NCBI GenBank assembly: GCA_947475995.1
Contig: CANJNI010000008.1
Span: 54,467 to 118,466, forward strand
Direction: 5' to 3'
Origin: Beijerinckiaceae bacterium
GTDB lineage: Bacteria > Pseudomonadota > Alphaproteobacteria > Rhizobiales > Beijerinckiaceae
DNA: 64,000 nt
The position numbers and the translations under genes were made by a program. This document shows, piece after piece, positions 50,700 to 59,773 of this stretch. The notes beneath the pieces were generated by a model that saw only the letters and a list, made by a program, of their open reading frames with translations, made no database searches and was not told the origin of the DNA. Within the stretch, counting starts at the first letter, position 1; each line of letters starts with the position of its first letter.

Positions 50700-51740
50700 C
50701 TACTTCTTGCCGTCGTTGAAGGAGTTCAGCATCTTCGTGAGCTGGCCGATTGCTTGCGGCGACGTGCGAGCAATGCGCTCGACTTCCGCTTGCAGGGTGG
50801 CGCCGTCCATCGGCTGGTCAAATTCCAGGTTGAGGCGGGTGACTTCGTCGATAAAGCCCTTGTCGACAACGGTCTTGCTGAAAGCCTGCCGGAGCATCTC
50901 CACCACGGGAGCGGGTACGCCCGGGGGAGCAAGGTAAGGCTTGGCTATTTCGCCGCGCACGCGCATCACATCCAGCATCTGCCGTTCCGTATCGTTTTTG
51001 GCGAGATCGCCAAACAGCGGCACGTCCCTGAGTTCCGGATGAGGCTTCGCGCCATGCTGCAGGATGACTTTCACGGCCTTGCGGCGGAGTAGGTCGGACG
51101 TCTTGAGCGAGCCCCATGTGCTGCCCATGGTGCCCTGAATTTCTCCGCGCTCCATGGCGAGCTTGGTTTCGTCGCTGGTGCGGTATCCGGGAATGATCTT
51201 CAGCTTCAGGCCAAACAGTTCCTTGCCGATGATGCCCATGTCGATGCCGCTGCTGCCCAGGCTGGTGCCGCCGACGATCCATTCTTTCGTCTTCGCTTCT
51301 TCCAGGCTCTGCACGGGCGAAGCGGCGGTGACATAGCCGATGTAGACGTCGGCTGTGGCGTTCCCGAGCCAGTTGAATTTCGTCACGTCGAAATCAACGA
51401 CCGAAGGCTGGAGCAGGGGGGCGGTGATCACCGCTCCGTGGATGGCGCCGAGGACGGTTCCGTCCTTGGGGGCGATGTTATAAAGGAAGCTCGCGGCCCG
51501 GATGCCGCCGTTGCCCGGCATTTCCTGCACGATCATCGCTGGCTTGCCGGGGATGAAGGCCGGCATGTGGCGCGCCACGAGCCGCGCATAAGCCTCGTAG
51601 GCGCCGCCGCCGCTGACGACGATGCGGATGACCTTGCCGGAGAAGTTCGTTTCCTGCGCAGCGGCCTGCGAGGCTGCGCCCGCCGTGAGCAAAGCGCCCA
51701 GCGCCAGCGCCCCGAGTGTTTTCGATGCCATCGTTTTCAT
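50700..51740 (-). CDS. TctC/Bug-family solute-binding protein
   Basis: A 346-residue periplasmic binding protein of the tripartite tricarboxylate transporter type. Signal peptide LGALALGALLTAGAASQAAA; the mature part has VIRIVVSGGGAYEAYARLVARHMPAFIPGKPAMIVQEMPGNGG, the Bug hallmark. The TctA and TctB membrane subunits are absent nearby, as is common for Bug proteins. The start is ATG 51740 or 51734. It follows the bicupin gene by 16 bases and may bind a carboxylate linked to its pathway. Confidence 0.9.
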   Translation of the reverse strand: MKTMASKTLGALALGALLTAGAASQAAAQETNFSGKVIRIVVSGGGAYEAYARLVARHMPAFIPGKPAMIVQEMPGNGGIRAASFLYNIAPKDGTVLGAIHGAVITAPLLQPSVVDFDVTKFNWLGNATADVYIGYVTAASPVQSLEEAKTKEWIVGGTSLGSSGIDMGIIGKELFGLKLKIIPGYRTSDETKLAMERGEIQGTMGSTWGSLKTSDLLRRKAVKVILQHGAKPHPELRDVPLFGDLAKNDTERQMLDVMRVRGEIAKPYLAPPGVPAPVVEMLRQAFSKTVVDKGFIDEVTRLNLEFDQPMDGATLQAEVERIARTSPQAIGQLTKMLNSFNDGKK

Positions 51741-51756
51741 CCCTGGTTGTAGCGCC

Positions 51757-52983
51757 TTAAAAGACCGCGCCGCCCCACTTGCGGGCCATCTCGTTGCCGG
51801 GTTCGTACATTTCCGGCTCCATGTGCGACACGGCGCCGTTCTGCGCGAGAATGTTCTCGAACTCCTTGCGGATGAACGGATCCTCCTCGTCATAGGCGAT
51901 GGCGTTGCCGCCCGAGCGAATGTCGATCGAGCCGAGGTCGAGGCGCTTTTCTCCCGGCACGCGCGGCTTGCGCGACAGGGCGTTGTTCGGTCCCATCCAG
52001 GCGATGAGGCGGAGCGGGTCCTTGCTCACGCCGAAATGCTGATGGAACCAGTCGCCCGACATGGGAGCCGCGGAGACTAGCCCCACGGGTTCATATTCGA
52101 CGCGCTTGACCATTTCGGGCTTGCCGGCTTCCCACGGGCGGGGGCCGATGGAGGTCGGCCATGTATAGGTGTAGCCCTTGCCCTTCAGGCAGATCAGCAC
52201 GGCTGCGGACCCGTGGAAATGGGCTTTCGAATAGCGGCCGGTCTGGTGCTCGCCGACGAAAATATAGAAGCGGTTGCCGGCCATATCGGGCTCGATGCGC
52301 CGGTAGCCGACCGAGCGGCGGTTGTCCAGAGGCAGATCGGCATTGATGATGTCGGGGATCAGATTCGTGCGCTTGGCGGCCAGGCCGCGCACCGGATCGG
52401 GCGTGACGTCGTCGTTCGGCTTGAAGTAGTCGTCACGACCGTCGTAGCGCTTCTTGAAGACGTAGGACGAGTTGAAGATGAAATCATTGTCGTCGTAGAG
52501 ATTCATCGCGTTCGGGGCGGATGTGCCCACGAGGATCAACGCGGGTTGCGACGAGGCGTTGACGACGCGGTGATAGGCGTTCAGCGGAATCGAGAAGAGC
52601 GAGCCCTTCTGCCATTCGAACGTGTGCGGCTTGCCGCCCTCCATCCAGACTTCCGTGGTGCCGCGTCCTTCGAGCACCAGAAAGACTTCTTCATACAGGT
52701 GACGTTCCACGTTCAGCGCGCCGCCGCCGGGCACCTCGACCAGATACATCCCCCAAAGGCCTTCGGTGCCGTAAAGCTGGATGAAGGTGCCGCGTCCCCC
52801 CATGCGCTTCCAGGGCTTCAGCGGGAGGTCCTGCACACGGCTGATGCCGATGTCGCGGAAGATCGGGATTTCCTGCTCCTCCATGAAAGTGTCGTAGGGC
52901 ATGGCGGGCTGCTTGAACTGGCCGAGCCCGGCCTTCTTCATCCCTGTCACTTCATGAAAATGCTCGGGCCCATCATGCGGCAT
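51757..52983 (-). CDS. bicupin protein, possible dioxygenase-like enzyme
   Basis: A 408-residue protein with two cupin barrels. The first has ERHLYEEVFLVLEGRGTTEVW and the second SKAHFHGSAAVLICLKGKGYTYTW, each carrying His/Glu residues able to bind metal. The layout recalls gentisate- and oxalate-metabolising bicupins but lacks a decisive motif for either. GGGAG precedes the start at 52983. It is co-oriented with the Bug gene and the peptide importer, so an oxygenase or isomerase for the imported compound is possible. Confidence 0.78.
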   Translation of the reverse strand: MPHDGPEHFHEVTGMKKAGLGQFKQPAMPYDTFMEEQEIPIFRDIGISRVQDLPLKPWKRMGGRGTFIQLYGTEGLWGMYLVEVPGGGALNVERHLYEEVFLVLEGRGTTEVWMEGGKPHTFEWQKGSLFSIPLNAYHRVVNASSQPALILVGTSAPNAMNLYDDNDFIFNSSYVFKKRYDGRDDYFKPNDDVTPDPVRGLAAKRTNLIPDIINADLPLDNRRSVGYRRIEPDMAGNRFYIFVGEHQTGRYSKAHFHGSAAVLICLKGKGYTYTWPTSIGPRPWEAGKPEMVKRVEYEPVGLVSAAPMSGDWFHQHFGVSKDPLRLIAWMGPNNALSRKPRVPGEKRLDLGSIDIRSGGNAIAYDEEDPFIRKEFENILAQNGAVSHMEPEMYEPGNEMARKWGGAVF

Positions 52984-53078
52984 GCGTCAACTCCCGGGGA
53001 ATCTGTCTCGATTGCCGGGAATTGATCACGCTTTGCGCAGAAATTCAAATGTTTAGGCTGCGTCGGCGGGACGCAGCG

Positions 53079-54314
53079 CTAGCCGAATATACGCAAGGAC
53101 TCGAAGTCGCCGCCCAGAATGTCCCGTGTGTCGGCCACGCCAAGCCAGTCGCGCATCAGCGTCGCATAGATGCGCCGGTAGTCGGTGGTGTGAACGAGAT
53201 TTCCATCGTCCAGATTGGTCAGGCTTGGCGGTTTGCCATACTGGCCTCCGCGCACCGGCTTGCCTGCAATGAAGGCCGGTCCTGCCGTGCCGTGGTCGGT
53301 CCCCTGGCTGGTGTTTTCCTGAACACGGCGGCCGAACTCGCTGAAAGCCATCAGGACCACATCGTCCGCACGACCCATGCGCTGCATGTCGGCCATGAAA
53401 GCCGCAATATGATCCGCCGTATAGGTCCAGAGTCGCGCGTGGACATCTGACTGATAGACATGCGTGTCGAATGCATTGTGCCGGTATGCGAGATAGAAGA
53501 GCCGGGTGGGAAATTCGGCCGCGATCAGAGCGGCGACCTTGTCGAGGCCAAAGCGCACAAGTCCGTAATCGACGGGCGTCCGGAAATTGCTCCAGGCTTC
53601 CCGGACGAGGCGTTCGGAATGAACGGCGCTGCGGGAAATGTCGATCATGAACTGGGCGGCGGCGGACTCTGCGTCCTTGCGGTGCAGGACAGCGTCGAGA
53701 GCCTGCGCCTGATCCGCAAAGGTCGCACGCGCAAATCGCGCCGGATCGTCGAACACCAGCGGCACATGGTTGCGGGACATGACCGCCAGCGACTGGTTGG
53801 TATCGATGTTGACGAGGAAATTGTTGCGCTGCTCGGGGTCGAGCCTGTCGGCCAAAGCGCCCATCCATCCGTAGGGCGCGCCACGGTTCGGCGCTGCAGT
53901 GTGCCAATAGGCCATAGAGGAGAAGTGCGAAAAGGACGGTTGCGGATAGCCCGCTCCGTGCACGATGGCCATCTGGCCGTCGTTGTAGAGCCGCTCGAAG
54001 CCCGACATGGTGTTCTGGAAACCGAAATGATCGTCGATCCTGCGAAGGTCCTTCGGCTTGATGCCGATGCGCGGACGCGCCTTGTAATATGCGTCGTCGC
54101 CGTATGGCACGATCGTGTTGAGACCGTCATTGCCGCCGGACAGTTCGACGACGACGAGGATGCGGTTCGGGTTGGGAGTCTGCGCCGCAGCGCTGGTCGC
54201 GAACAGGGGCGCCAGGCCGACAGCCTGACCGCCGCCCAGCGCCACAGCGCCAAATCCGGCGCGCAGAAGATCGCGCCGCGCAATGCCGGACCGGCTCTTG
54301 TCTGAATTGCTCAT
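53079..54314 (-). CDS. DUF1501 exported protein
   Basis: A 411-residue protein of the DUF1501 family (alkaline-phosphatase-like fold, function unknown). A Tat-type signal (ARRDLLRAGFGAVALGGG) directs export; VVVELSGGNDGLNTIVPYGD and SEFGRRVQENTSQGTDHGTAGPAF are family motifs with possible metal ligands (Asp, His). It follows the DUF1800 gene by 10 bases, the standard pairing of the two families. Confidence 0.92.
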   Translation of the reverse strand: MSNSDKSRSGIARRDLLRAGFGAVALGGGQAVGLAPLFATSAAAQTPNPNRILVVVELSGGNDGLNTIVPYGDDAYYKARPRIGIKPKDLRRIDDHFGFQNTMSGFERLYNDGQMAIVHGAGYPQPSFSHFSSMAYWHTAAPNRGAPYGWMGALADRLDPEQRNNFLVNIDTNQSLAVMSRNHVPLVFDDPARFARATFADQAQALDAVLHRKDAESAAAQFMIDISRSAVHSERLVREAWSNFRTPVDYGLVRFGLDKVAALIAAEFPTRLFYLAYRHNAFDTHVYQSDVHARLWTYTADHIAAFMADMQRMGRADDVVLMAFSEFGRRVQENTSQGTDHGTAGPAFIAGKPVRGGQYGKPPSLTNLDDGNLVHTTDYRRIYATLMRDWLGVADTRDILGGDFESLRIFG

Positions 54315-54324
54315 CGGGCCCTCC

Positions 54325-56127
54325 CTAGTTCAACTGGTATTCCGGCATGCTCATGATGAGATGCGTGACGCGGCGCAAAGGCTGCTCCAGATAGGTGGAG
54401 GCCTGCGCCAGGTCGCCGCTGCCGATCTGCGACGTCAGGTAATCGACCAGAGCCTCGCGGGCCTGCGGGGCAACCTGCACATGCAGGAAGCGGAGAAGCA
54501 GCAGGTCGACGGCGTCTTCGGCAGTGCGAGCTCCCTCGTCGGCAATTGCCCCGGCGATTTCGAATTGCGCGGCGTTCCGGAGGATCGGCTTGACGCGCCG
54601 CACGGCCTCCTGCCAGCCGACAAGACTGGCATAGCGCGTGTTGAAATCCTCGGCGCTCGCCACGACGTTGGCCATTGTCATGGCCTCCATTCCGCCGGTC
54701 GCGGCGGCCTGTTCGATGGTTGCTGCGCCAATATCAAGCCCTGCGCGGATCTTGGTGTTCACCTCGCGGATTTGTTCGCCGGGGTCGAAGCTTGGATCGG
54801 CAAAATCGATGATGTTCGGGAACAGGATGTCGCGCGCCAGATTGTTGCGCGACAGCATGGCGCCGGGATTCATCCAGGCGCGGCCCTGCGCCCATCCGGC
54901 GACCGTGGGCGGATTGAGCAGGATCTGGCCGAGTTCTCGGCTTGCGGCATGAAAGTCGGGTATGCCGGGCAGGTTCTTCACCCCGAACTGGCGATAGGTC
55001 GAGACGATCAGTTCCACCGGCCCCTTGATGCGCGTAGCGAACGACGGCGGCGCATAGAAATCGCGCGACAGGAAGATGGTTTCGAGCAATGGCGCGATTT
55101 CGTAGTTCGCGCCGCGCAACAGATCGCCGAGGCGCGCCTTGAGTGCGTCCGAGGGTTCATCCATGACGAAGAAACTGTATATCTTTGAAGCGATATATTC
55201 GGCCGTGATCTTCTGCTCGAGGATAATTTTCAGGATATCCATGCCGTCGAAATTTCCGGTCTGGCCGAGAAATGTCTTGGGCGAGTCATCGTGCCGCGCT
55301 GCATCGACCTTGAACGCCAGATCGTCGTCGATCCATCCTGTAAAAGCTCGCGCGGCTTCGCGGATATCGCTTTCCGTGTAATGTCCCACTCCCATGGAAA
55401 ACAGTTCCATGACTTCGCGGGCGAAGTTCTCGTTCGGGGCGCCCTTTACATTCTGGGCGGCGTCCAGGAACACCAGCATGGCAGGGTCGCGCGCGACGCC
55501 CGTCAACAGATTGCGGAAATTTCCGGTTGCGTTGCTGCGCAGGAACGCCAGCTGTTGCAGCATTTTCCGATAGTCACGGATCTTGTCCTCGCCGGTTGCG
55601 AAATGACCGTGCCAGAACAGGGTCATCTTTTCTTCCAGAGGGCGCGAGGTGGCTACCATTCGGTCTCCCCACCATTGCGCCAGCCGCCGCGTCTCCAGCA
55701 GCGTCGCGCGCAGCCAATAAAAGAAACGGTCTACGACGGGTTGCAGTCTTCGCGGCCCTTGCGGCTTCACCTTCACGCCCATGGCCTCGCCGAGCGCTTC
55801 GGCCCTCTTCGTGGCTGCGACGCGACTCGGCGGAAAGTTTTTCAGCGACGGATCCCAGACAGAGGATTCCTCGAATGCCGGCAGCGTGTCGGGTATGTTT
55901 CTGTAGCGTACGAGGCTTTCCACAGCCCCGCGCGGCCCGAGCGACAAAAGCCTTTTGATGTCTGCGGGCGTGCCGCCGAAGCCCGCGCGTTCGAGAAGAT
56001 GCGCCGCCCGGTCATAGCTCCAGTCGTCGTTGGCGATGGCCGTCAAATCGCCGATCCAGCCTTTGGGACCGGCGCCAAGCATCTTCACGCGCGCAGACGC
56101 AATCCCGCCATCGGCAGACAAGGCCAT
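54325..56127 (-). CDS. DUF1800 protein
   Basis: A 600-residue protein of the DUF1800 family, function unknown. The N-terminal hallmark AAHLLERAGFGGTPADIKRLLSLG is present, with WWGDRMVATSRPLEEKMTLFWHGHFATG and ENFAREVMELFSMGVGHYTESDIREAARAFTGW following. GGGAGGG sets the start at 56127. It makes a two-gene operon with DUF1501. Such pairs are usually taken as secreted or envelope proteins, but I see no clear signal peptide here. Confidence 0.92.
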   Translation of the reverse strand: MALSADGGIASARVKMLGAGPKGWIGDLTAIANDDWSYDRAAHLLERAGFGGTPADIKRLLSLGPRGAVESLVRYRNIPDTLPAFEESSVWDPSLKNFPPSRVAATKRAEALGEAMGVKVKPQGPRRLQPVVDRFFYWLRATLLETRRLAQWWGDRMVATSRPLEEKMTLFWHGHFATGEDKIRDYRKMLQQLAFLRSNATGNFRNLLTGVARDPAMLVFLDAAQNVKGAPNENFAREVMELFSMGVGHYTESDIREAARAFTGWIDDDLAFKVDAARHDDSPKTFLGQTGNFDGMDILKIILEQKITAEYIASKIYSFFVMDEPSDALKARLGDLLRGANYEIAPLLETIFLSRDFYAPPSFATRIKGPVELIVSTYRQFGVKNLPGIPDFHAASRELGQILLNPPTVAGWAQGRAWMNPGAMLSRNNLARDILFPNIIDFADPSFDPGEQIREVNTKIRAGLDIGAATIEQAAATGGMEAMTMANVVASAEDFNTRYASLVGWQEAVRRVKPILRNAAQFEIAGAIADEGARTAEDAVDLLLLRFLHVQVAPQAREALVDYLTSQIGSGDLAQASTYLEQPLRRVTHLIMSMPEYQLN

Positions 56128-56187
56128 CGAGCCCTCCCGTTGCAAATTTCTCTATGCAGGCAGGAATGCGCGGATGGAGGCAAGACT

Positions 56188-57195
56188 TCAATCTATAGGT
56201 GCTATTACGCTTCTCAATGACGCATCGGCCGCTTGACCCTTCGCGGGCGTGGCGAGGAATGGCGCCATGGGCTCGATGGGCGGAAGCTCCACGGATGTGG
56301 ACACCTCCTGCAATGTCGCAACGAGCGAGCGGAACGGTTCAAGACGCGCATATTGCTCGGGCATCAGGGCGACTGTATTGCGCGTGCCGTGATCGGTTGC
56401 ATAGAGCTTGATGCCGTCGAGATTGCCGGCGATCAGAAACGACGTCAGCGCAGGAAGAAGACAGACGCCGAGCCCGGCGCGCACAAAGCTCAGCGCCATT
56501 TCGTAGGTGCGGCAATGCGCGATGACACGGTGGCCGGGCAATACGGTCTGGTACCATTGCTGGACGCGCAATGTGTGCTGGGTGCCGAAGTGAAACTGGA
56601 TGCAGCTTTCCAGCACGCGCTGCTGCTCGGGCGGCAGGCTTGAAGGGTCCTGAAGCCCGGCAAGATCGAGGCTCGCGGGAGCTGCGAAAACGTAAGGATC
56701 CTTGATGATCGGAACGCGCTTGAAACCGATGCTGGCAGAAGCCAGAGACTCGGCGGCAATCAATCCGATATTGGCGCGCCGCGCATAGAGCATGTCGAGC
56801 ACTTCGGACGGCGGCGCTTCGTGGATGTCCACCTCAATTCCCGCGTGCGGTGCGCCGAGCTTGCGCAAGGTGCGGGGCATCAGGGCCATGATGACCGAAC
56901 TGAGACCGGCGATCCGCACGATGGTGCGATCACCCGACGCGAAGGCACGTAGCCCGGATTCGGCTTCGTCGAGCTCGGTGAGAATGAACTGCGCATGACG
57001 CAGCAGAATTTGCCCGGCGTCGGTCAGGATCATCCGGTTCTGGACGCGCTCGAAAAGTCGCGTGCCGGTGCTCTCCTCAAGCTTTGCAAGCTGCTGCGAT
57101 ACGGTGGGTTGAGCGATGCCGAGCTGTTTTCCGGCGCGCGTCAGGGACGACAGTTGCGCGACCGCCAGAAAGATTCGCAATTGATGTAACGTCAC
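56188..57195 (-). CDS. LysR-family transcriptional regulator
   Basis: A 335-residue LTTR. The N-terminal winged helix is standard (LRIFLAVAQLSSLTRAGKQLGIAQPTVSQQLAKLEESTGTRLFER), with a substrate-binding domain from about residue 90. It lies 60 bases upstream of the DUF1800 operon on the same strand and is divergent from the SbmA-like gene across 155 bases; either could be the target. Confidence 0.93.
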   Translation of the reverse strand: MTLHQLRIFLAVAQLSSLTRAGKQLGIAQPTVSQQLAKLEESTGTRLFERVQNRMILTDAGQILLRHAQFILTELDEAESGLRAFASGDRTIVRIAGLSSVIMALMPRTLRKLGAPHAGIEVDIHEAPPSEVLDMLYARRANIGLIAAESLASASIGFKRVPIIKDPYVFAAPASLDLAGLQDPSSLPPEQQRVLESCIQFHFGTQHTLRVQQWYQTVLPGHRVIAHCRTYEMALSFVRAGLGVCLLPALTSFLIAGNLDGIKLYATDHGTRNTVALMPEQYARLEPFRSLVATLQEVSTSVELPPIEPMAPFLATPAKGQAADASLRSVIAPID

Positions 57196-57350
57196 CCGGT
57201 TTCCGCCTTTTCTGGTCCGGCTTGCTGTCCGGAGCGGTTCAATCGGCGCAGTCTAGACCATGCGGCCGGCTTTATAAAGACAAGCTGCCGGAGCGGCAGG
57301 CGCCGGCGATTGTGATATGGTGCGCGGCGATTCACTTTAGAAAGTCCGAC

Positions 57351-59453
57351 ATGAAACTGCTCAGCGGCGCTGTTGCGCTCCTCTCCCTGCTGTCGCTGGC
57401 CGTGTTCTGGCGGAGCGATGAGTTGGGTCCCGCGCTTCTGGCGGGGTTTGGACTCGTCTGCGCCTATACGACCTGGCGGTCGGGGACGATCTCGACCTTC
57501 CTGAAGATATTCGTGTCGATCTTTTCGACCGAAGTGGTCTTGTTCGGCGGCGTCTATCTGCTGTCGGCGACCGGAAACTGGCCGGCCTCGCTGGAGGAAT
57601 ACCGGATTCCGGAATCGCTGCCGCTCACGGTGGCGATGTTCAGTGCGTTGGTCTGGGCGATTTCGCATCTGCGGGTGGTGCGCTCGATCACCAGTATTGC
57701 CGATCGCTATTTCGAGTCGGACGGGTCCACGCAAGCGCGTATCTGGCCCTTCGCGGCGTTCCAGGTGCGCGAACGCAGGCTGGCGATTCTGATGGTCGTG
57801 TTTCTGGTGGTGATCAATCAGGCTCAGGTCGCCATCAATATCAGATTGTCCTATTTCAACCGTGACTGGTTCAATGCGATCCAGAACAAGGATGCGACGA
57901 CGTTCTGGAGCCTCCTGTTCACGGTTTTCCTGTTCTGGGCGGCCATCTTCATCACTGCGGCCATCGCCGAATTCGTCGTGCAGTCGATGCTGATCATCCG
58001 CTGGCGGCGCTGGCTGACGCATCATTATATCGGGCGCTGGCTTGACGGCGCGACGCACTATCGCATGTCCCTGAAGGGCATCAACGCCGACAATCCCGAC
58101 CAGCGCATTTCGGAAGACGTGACGCGCTTCATCGACGGCGGACAGGTCGGGTACGGCATCTACTCCTATTCGATCCTGCTGATCTCGACGCTGTCGTCGC
58201 TGGTGTCTTTTGCGGTCATCCTCTGGACGCTGTCGGCGGACTTCACCATTCCGGGCACCGATGTGGCCGTGCCGGGTTTTCTGTTCTGGGTCGCGCTCGT
58301 CTATTCGGCAATCGGCACGATCATCACGCACATGATCGGGCGCTCGCTCATTGGTCTTTCTTTCGAGCGGCAAAGGTATGAAGCGGACTTCCGCTTTTCG
58401 CTGGCGCGCCTGCGCGAATACAACGAGCAGATCGCACTGCTGAAAGGCGAACCTGCCGAAAGGCAGATGGCGATGGGGCGTTTCGGGCGGATCTACGCAA
58501 ATTATCTGCAAATCGTGGAGCGCCGGAAGCGGCTCATGGCATTCACCGCCTCGTATGGACAGATCAGTCCGTTCATTCCCTATATCGTGGCCGCGCCCTT
58601 CTACTTCATCGGCAAGGTTGAGCTTGGCGTTCTGACGCAGACGGCTGATGCGTTCGGGCGGGTCGGCGATGCGCTGAATTTCTTCGTCAACTATTATACG
58701 TCGCTGGCGGACTTCAAGGCTGTGCTGGACCGATTGAGCGGATTCGATTCCTCGATCGACCAGGCCCGGCAACTGGAGTCGGATACGCTGGTGCGGGATC
58801 AGGAGAAGGGCGAGCCGTCCATCGAAATCGAGGGTCTTTCGCTGGTCCTTCCGAATGGGCGCACGATCGTGAAGCCGTCCAGCATCAGGCTCGAGGCGCG
58901 CAAGGCGACGCTCGTGACGGGTCCTTCGGGCTCCGGCAAGTCGACGCTGTTTCGCGCCATAGCGGGACTTTGGCCTTATGGCTCGGGCGTCATCGAAGCG
59001 CCACCGGACAGAAAGGTGATGCTGCTTCCGCAGAAGCCTTATATTCCCATCGGGACTCTGCGGTCTGCGCTCGCCTATCCGGCCGAGGCGGAGGATTACA
59101 GCGAAATGCAATTCGTCGACGCCCTGAAGGCCACGCAGCTCGATGCGCTGATCGAACAGATGGACGTTGAAGAGAACTGGGCCGCGCGTCTGTCGGGCGG
59201 CGAACAGCAGCGCGTTGCGGTGGCGCGTGCGCTGCTGGCGAGGCCCGACTGGCTTTTTCTCGACGAAGCGACGTCGGCGCTCGATGAACCGAGCGAAGCA
59301 CGCCTCTACGGCGAACTCGCGCGGCAGTTGCCGGAAGCTACAATTGTGTCGATTGGCCATCGGTCAAGCCTGCTGGCTTTTCATCGTGATCACATCACTT
59401 TCGAAAAGACCGGCGACGGCGCATTCATTGCCCGGGCGGGCGTGGCCGCGTAG
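57351..59453 (+). CDS. SbmA/YddA-type ABC transporter (fused permease-ATPase)
   Basis: A 700-residue ABC protein of the ABC_membrane_2 class (YddA, Rv1819c, peroxisomal ABCD). The membrane part contains the diagnostic YFNRDWFNAIQNKDATTFW and WRRWLTHHYIGRWLDGATHYRM..NPDQRISEDV. The ATPase has Walker A GPSGSGKST, signature LSGGEQQRVAVA, Walker B WLFLDEATSALD and the H-loop SIGHRSSL. Relatives import peptides or cobalamin. The start at 57351 drops an upstream extension that overlaps the LysR gene. Confidence 0.9.
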   Translation: MKLLSGAVALLSLLSLAVFWRSDELGPALLAGFGLVCAYTTWRSGTISTFLKIFVSIFSTEVVLFGGVYLLSATGNWPASLEEYRIPESLPLTVAMFSALVWAISHLRVVRSITSIADRYFESDGSTQARIWPFAAFQVRERRLAILMVVFLVVINQAQVAINIRLSYFNRDWFNAIQNKDATTFWSLLFTVFLFWAAIFITAAIAEFVVQSMLIIRWRRWLTHHYIGRWLDGATHYRMSLKGINADNPDQRISEDVTRFIDGGQVGYGIYSYSILLISTLSSLVSFAVILWTLSADFTIPGTDVAVPGFLFWVALVYSAIGTIITHMIGRSLIGLSFERQRYEADFRFSLARLREYNEQIALLKGEPAERQMAMGRFGRIYANYLQIVERRKRLMAFTASYGQISPFIPYIVAAPFYFIGKVELGVLTQTADAFGRVGDALNFFVNYYTSLADFKAVLDRLSGFDSSIDQARQLESDTLVRDQEKGEPSIEIEGLSLVLPNGRTIVKPSSIRLEARKATLVTGPSGSGKSTLFRAIAGLWPYGSGVIEAPPDRKVMLLPQKPYIPIGTLRSALAYPAEAEDYSEMQFVDALKATQLDALIEQMDVEENWAARLSGGEQQRVAVARALLARPDWLFLDEATSALDEPSEARLYGELARQLPEATIVSIGHRSSLLAFHRDHITFEKTGDGAFIARAGVAA

Positions 59454-59503
59454 GCTCTTGCCAGTACTATGCCGGGAAATCGTTCGGACGCATCGAGACC
59501 TTC

Positions 59504-59773
59504 ATGGCGAAGCTGCACTTCACGGCGAATATCCAGCGGCATGTGGAATGCCCATCCGCTGACGTGCGGGGAGATGACGTGCGCGCCGTGCTTGAACATT
59601 TTTTCGAGAACAATCCGCTTGCGCGGTCCTACATCCTCGACGATCAAGCGAGCGTGCGAAAACACATCACGATCTTCGTGGACGGGCAGGCGATCCGCGA
59701 CCGATTGCGCTTGAGCGATCGCGTCACATCCACAAGCACAATCTATGTGTTTCAGGCGCTTTCGGGAGGTTGA
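59504..59773 (+). CDS. MoaD/ThiS-like protein ending in Gly-Gly
   Basis: An 89-residue protein with the ubiquitin-like pattern of sulfur carriers: strand MAKLHFTANI, helix VRAVLEHFFENNP, HITIFVDGQAIRD, and a C-terminal IYVFQALSGG. The terminal diglycine is the site that E1-like enzymes adenylate and thiolate. No moaE, thiF or moeB gene is nearby. Its stop is immediately followed by the ATG of the BNR gene, so they are co-translated. The role is unknown. Confidence 0.8.
   Translation: MAKLHFTANIQRHVECPSADVRGDDVRAVLEHFFENNPLARSYILDDQASVRKHITIFVDGQAIRDRLRLSDRVTSTSTIYVFQALSGG

Noticed and set aside
57192-59360. 722-residue ORF on the minus strand
   Set aside because: Antisense to the SbmA/YddA-type ABC gene, whose Walker and signature motifs are intact. 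The Arg/His/Asp/Gln-rich composition is typical of a shadow frame.
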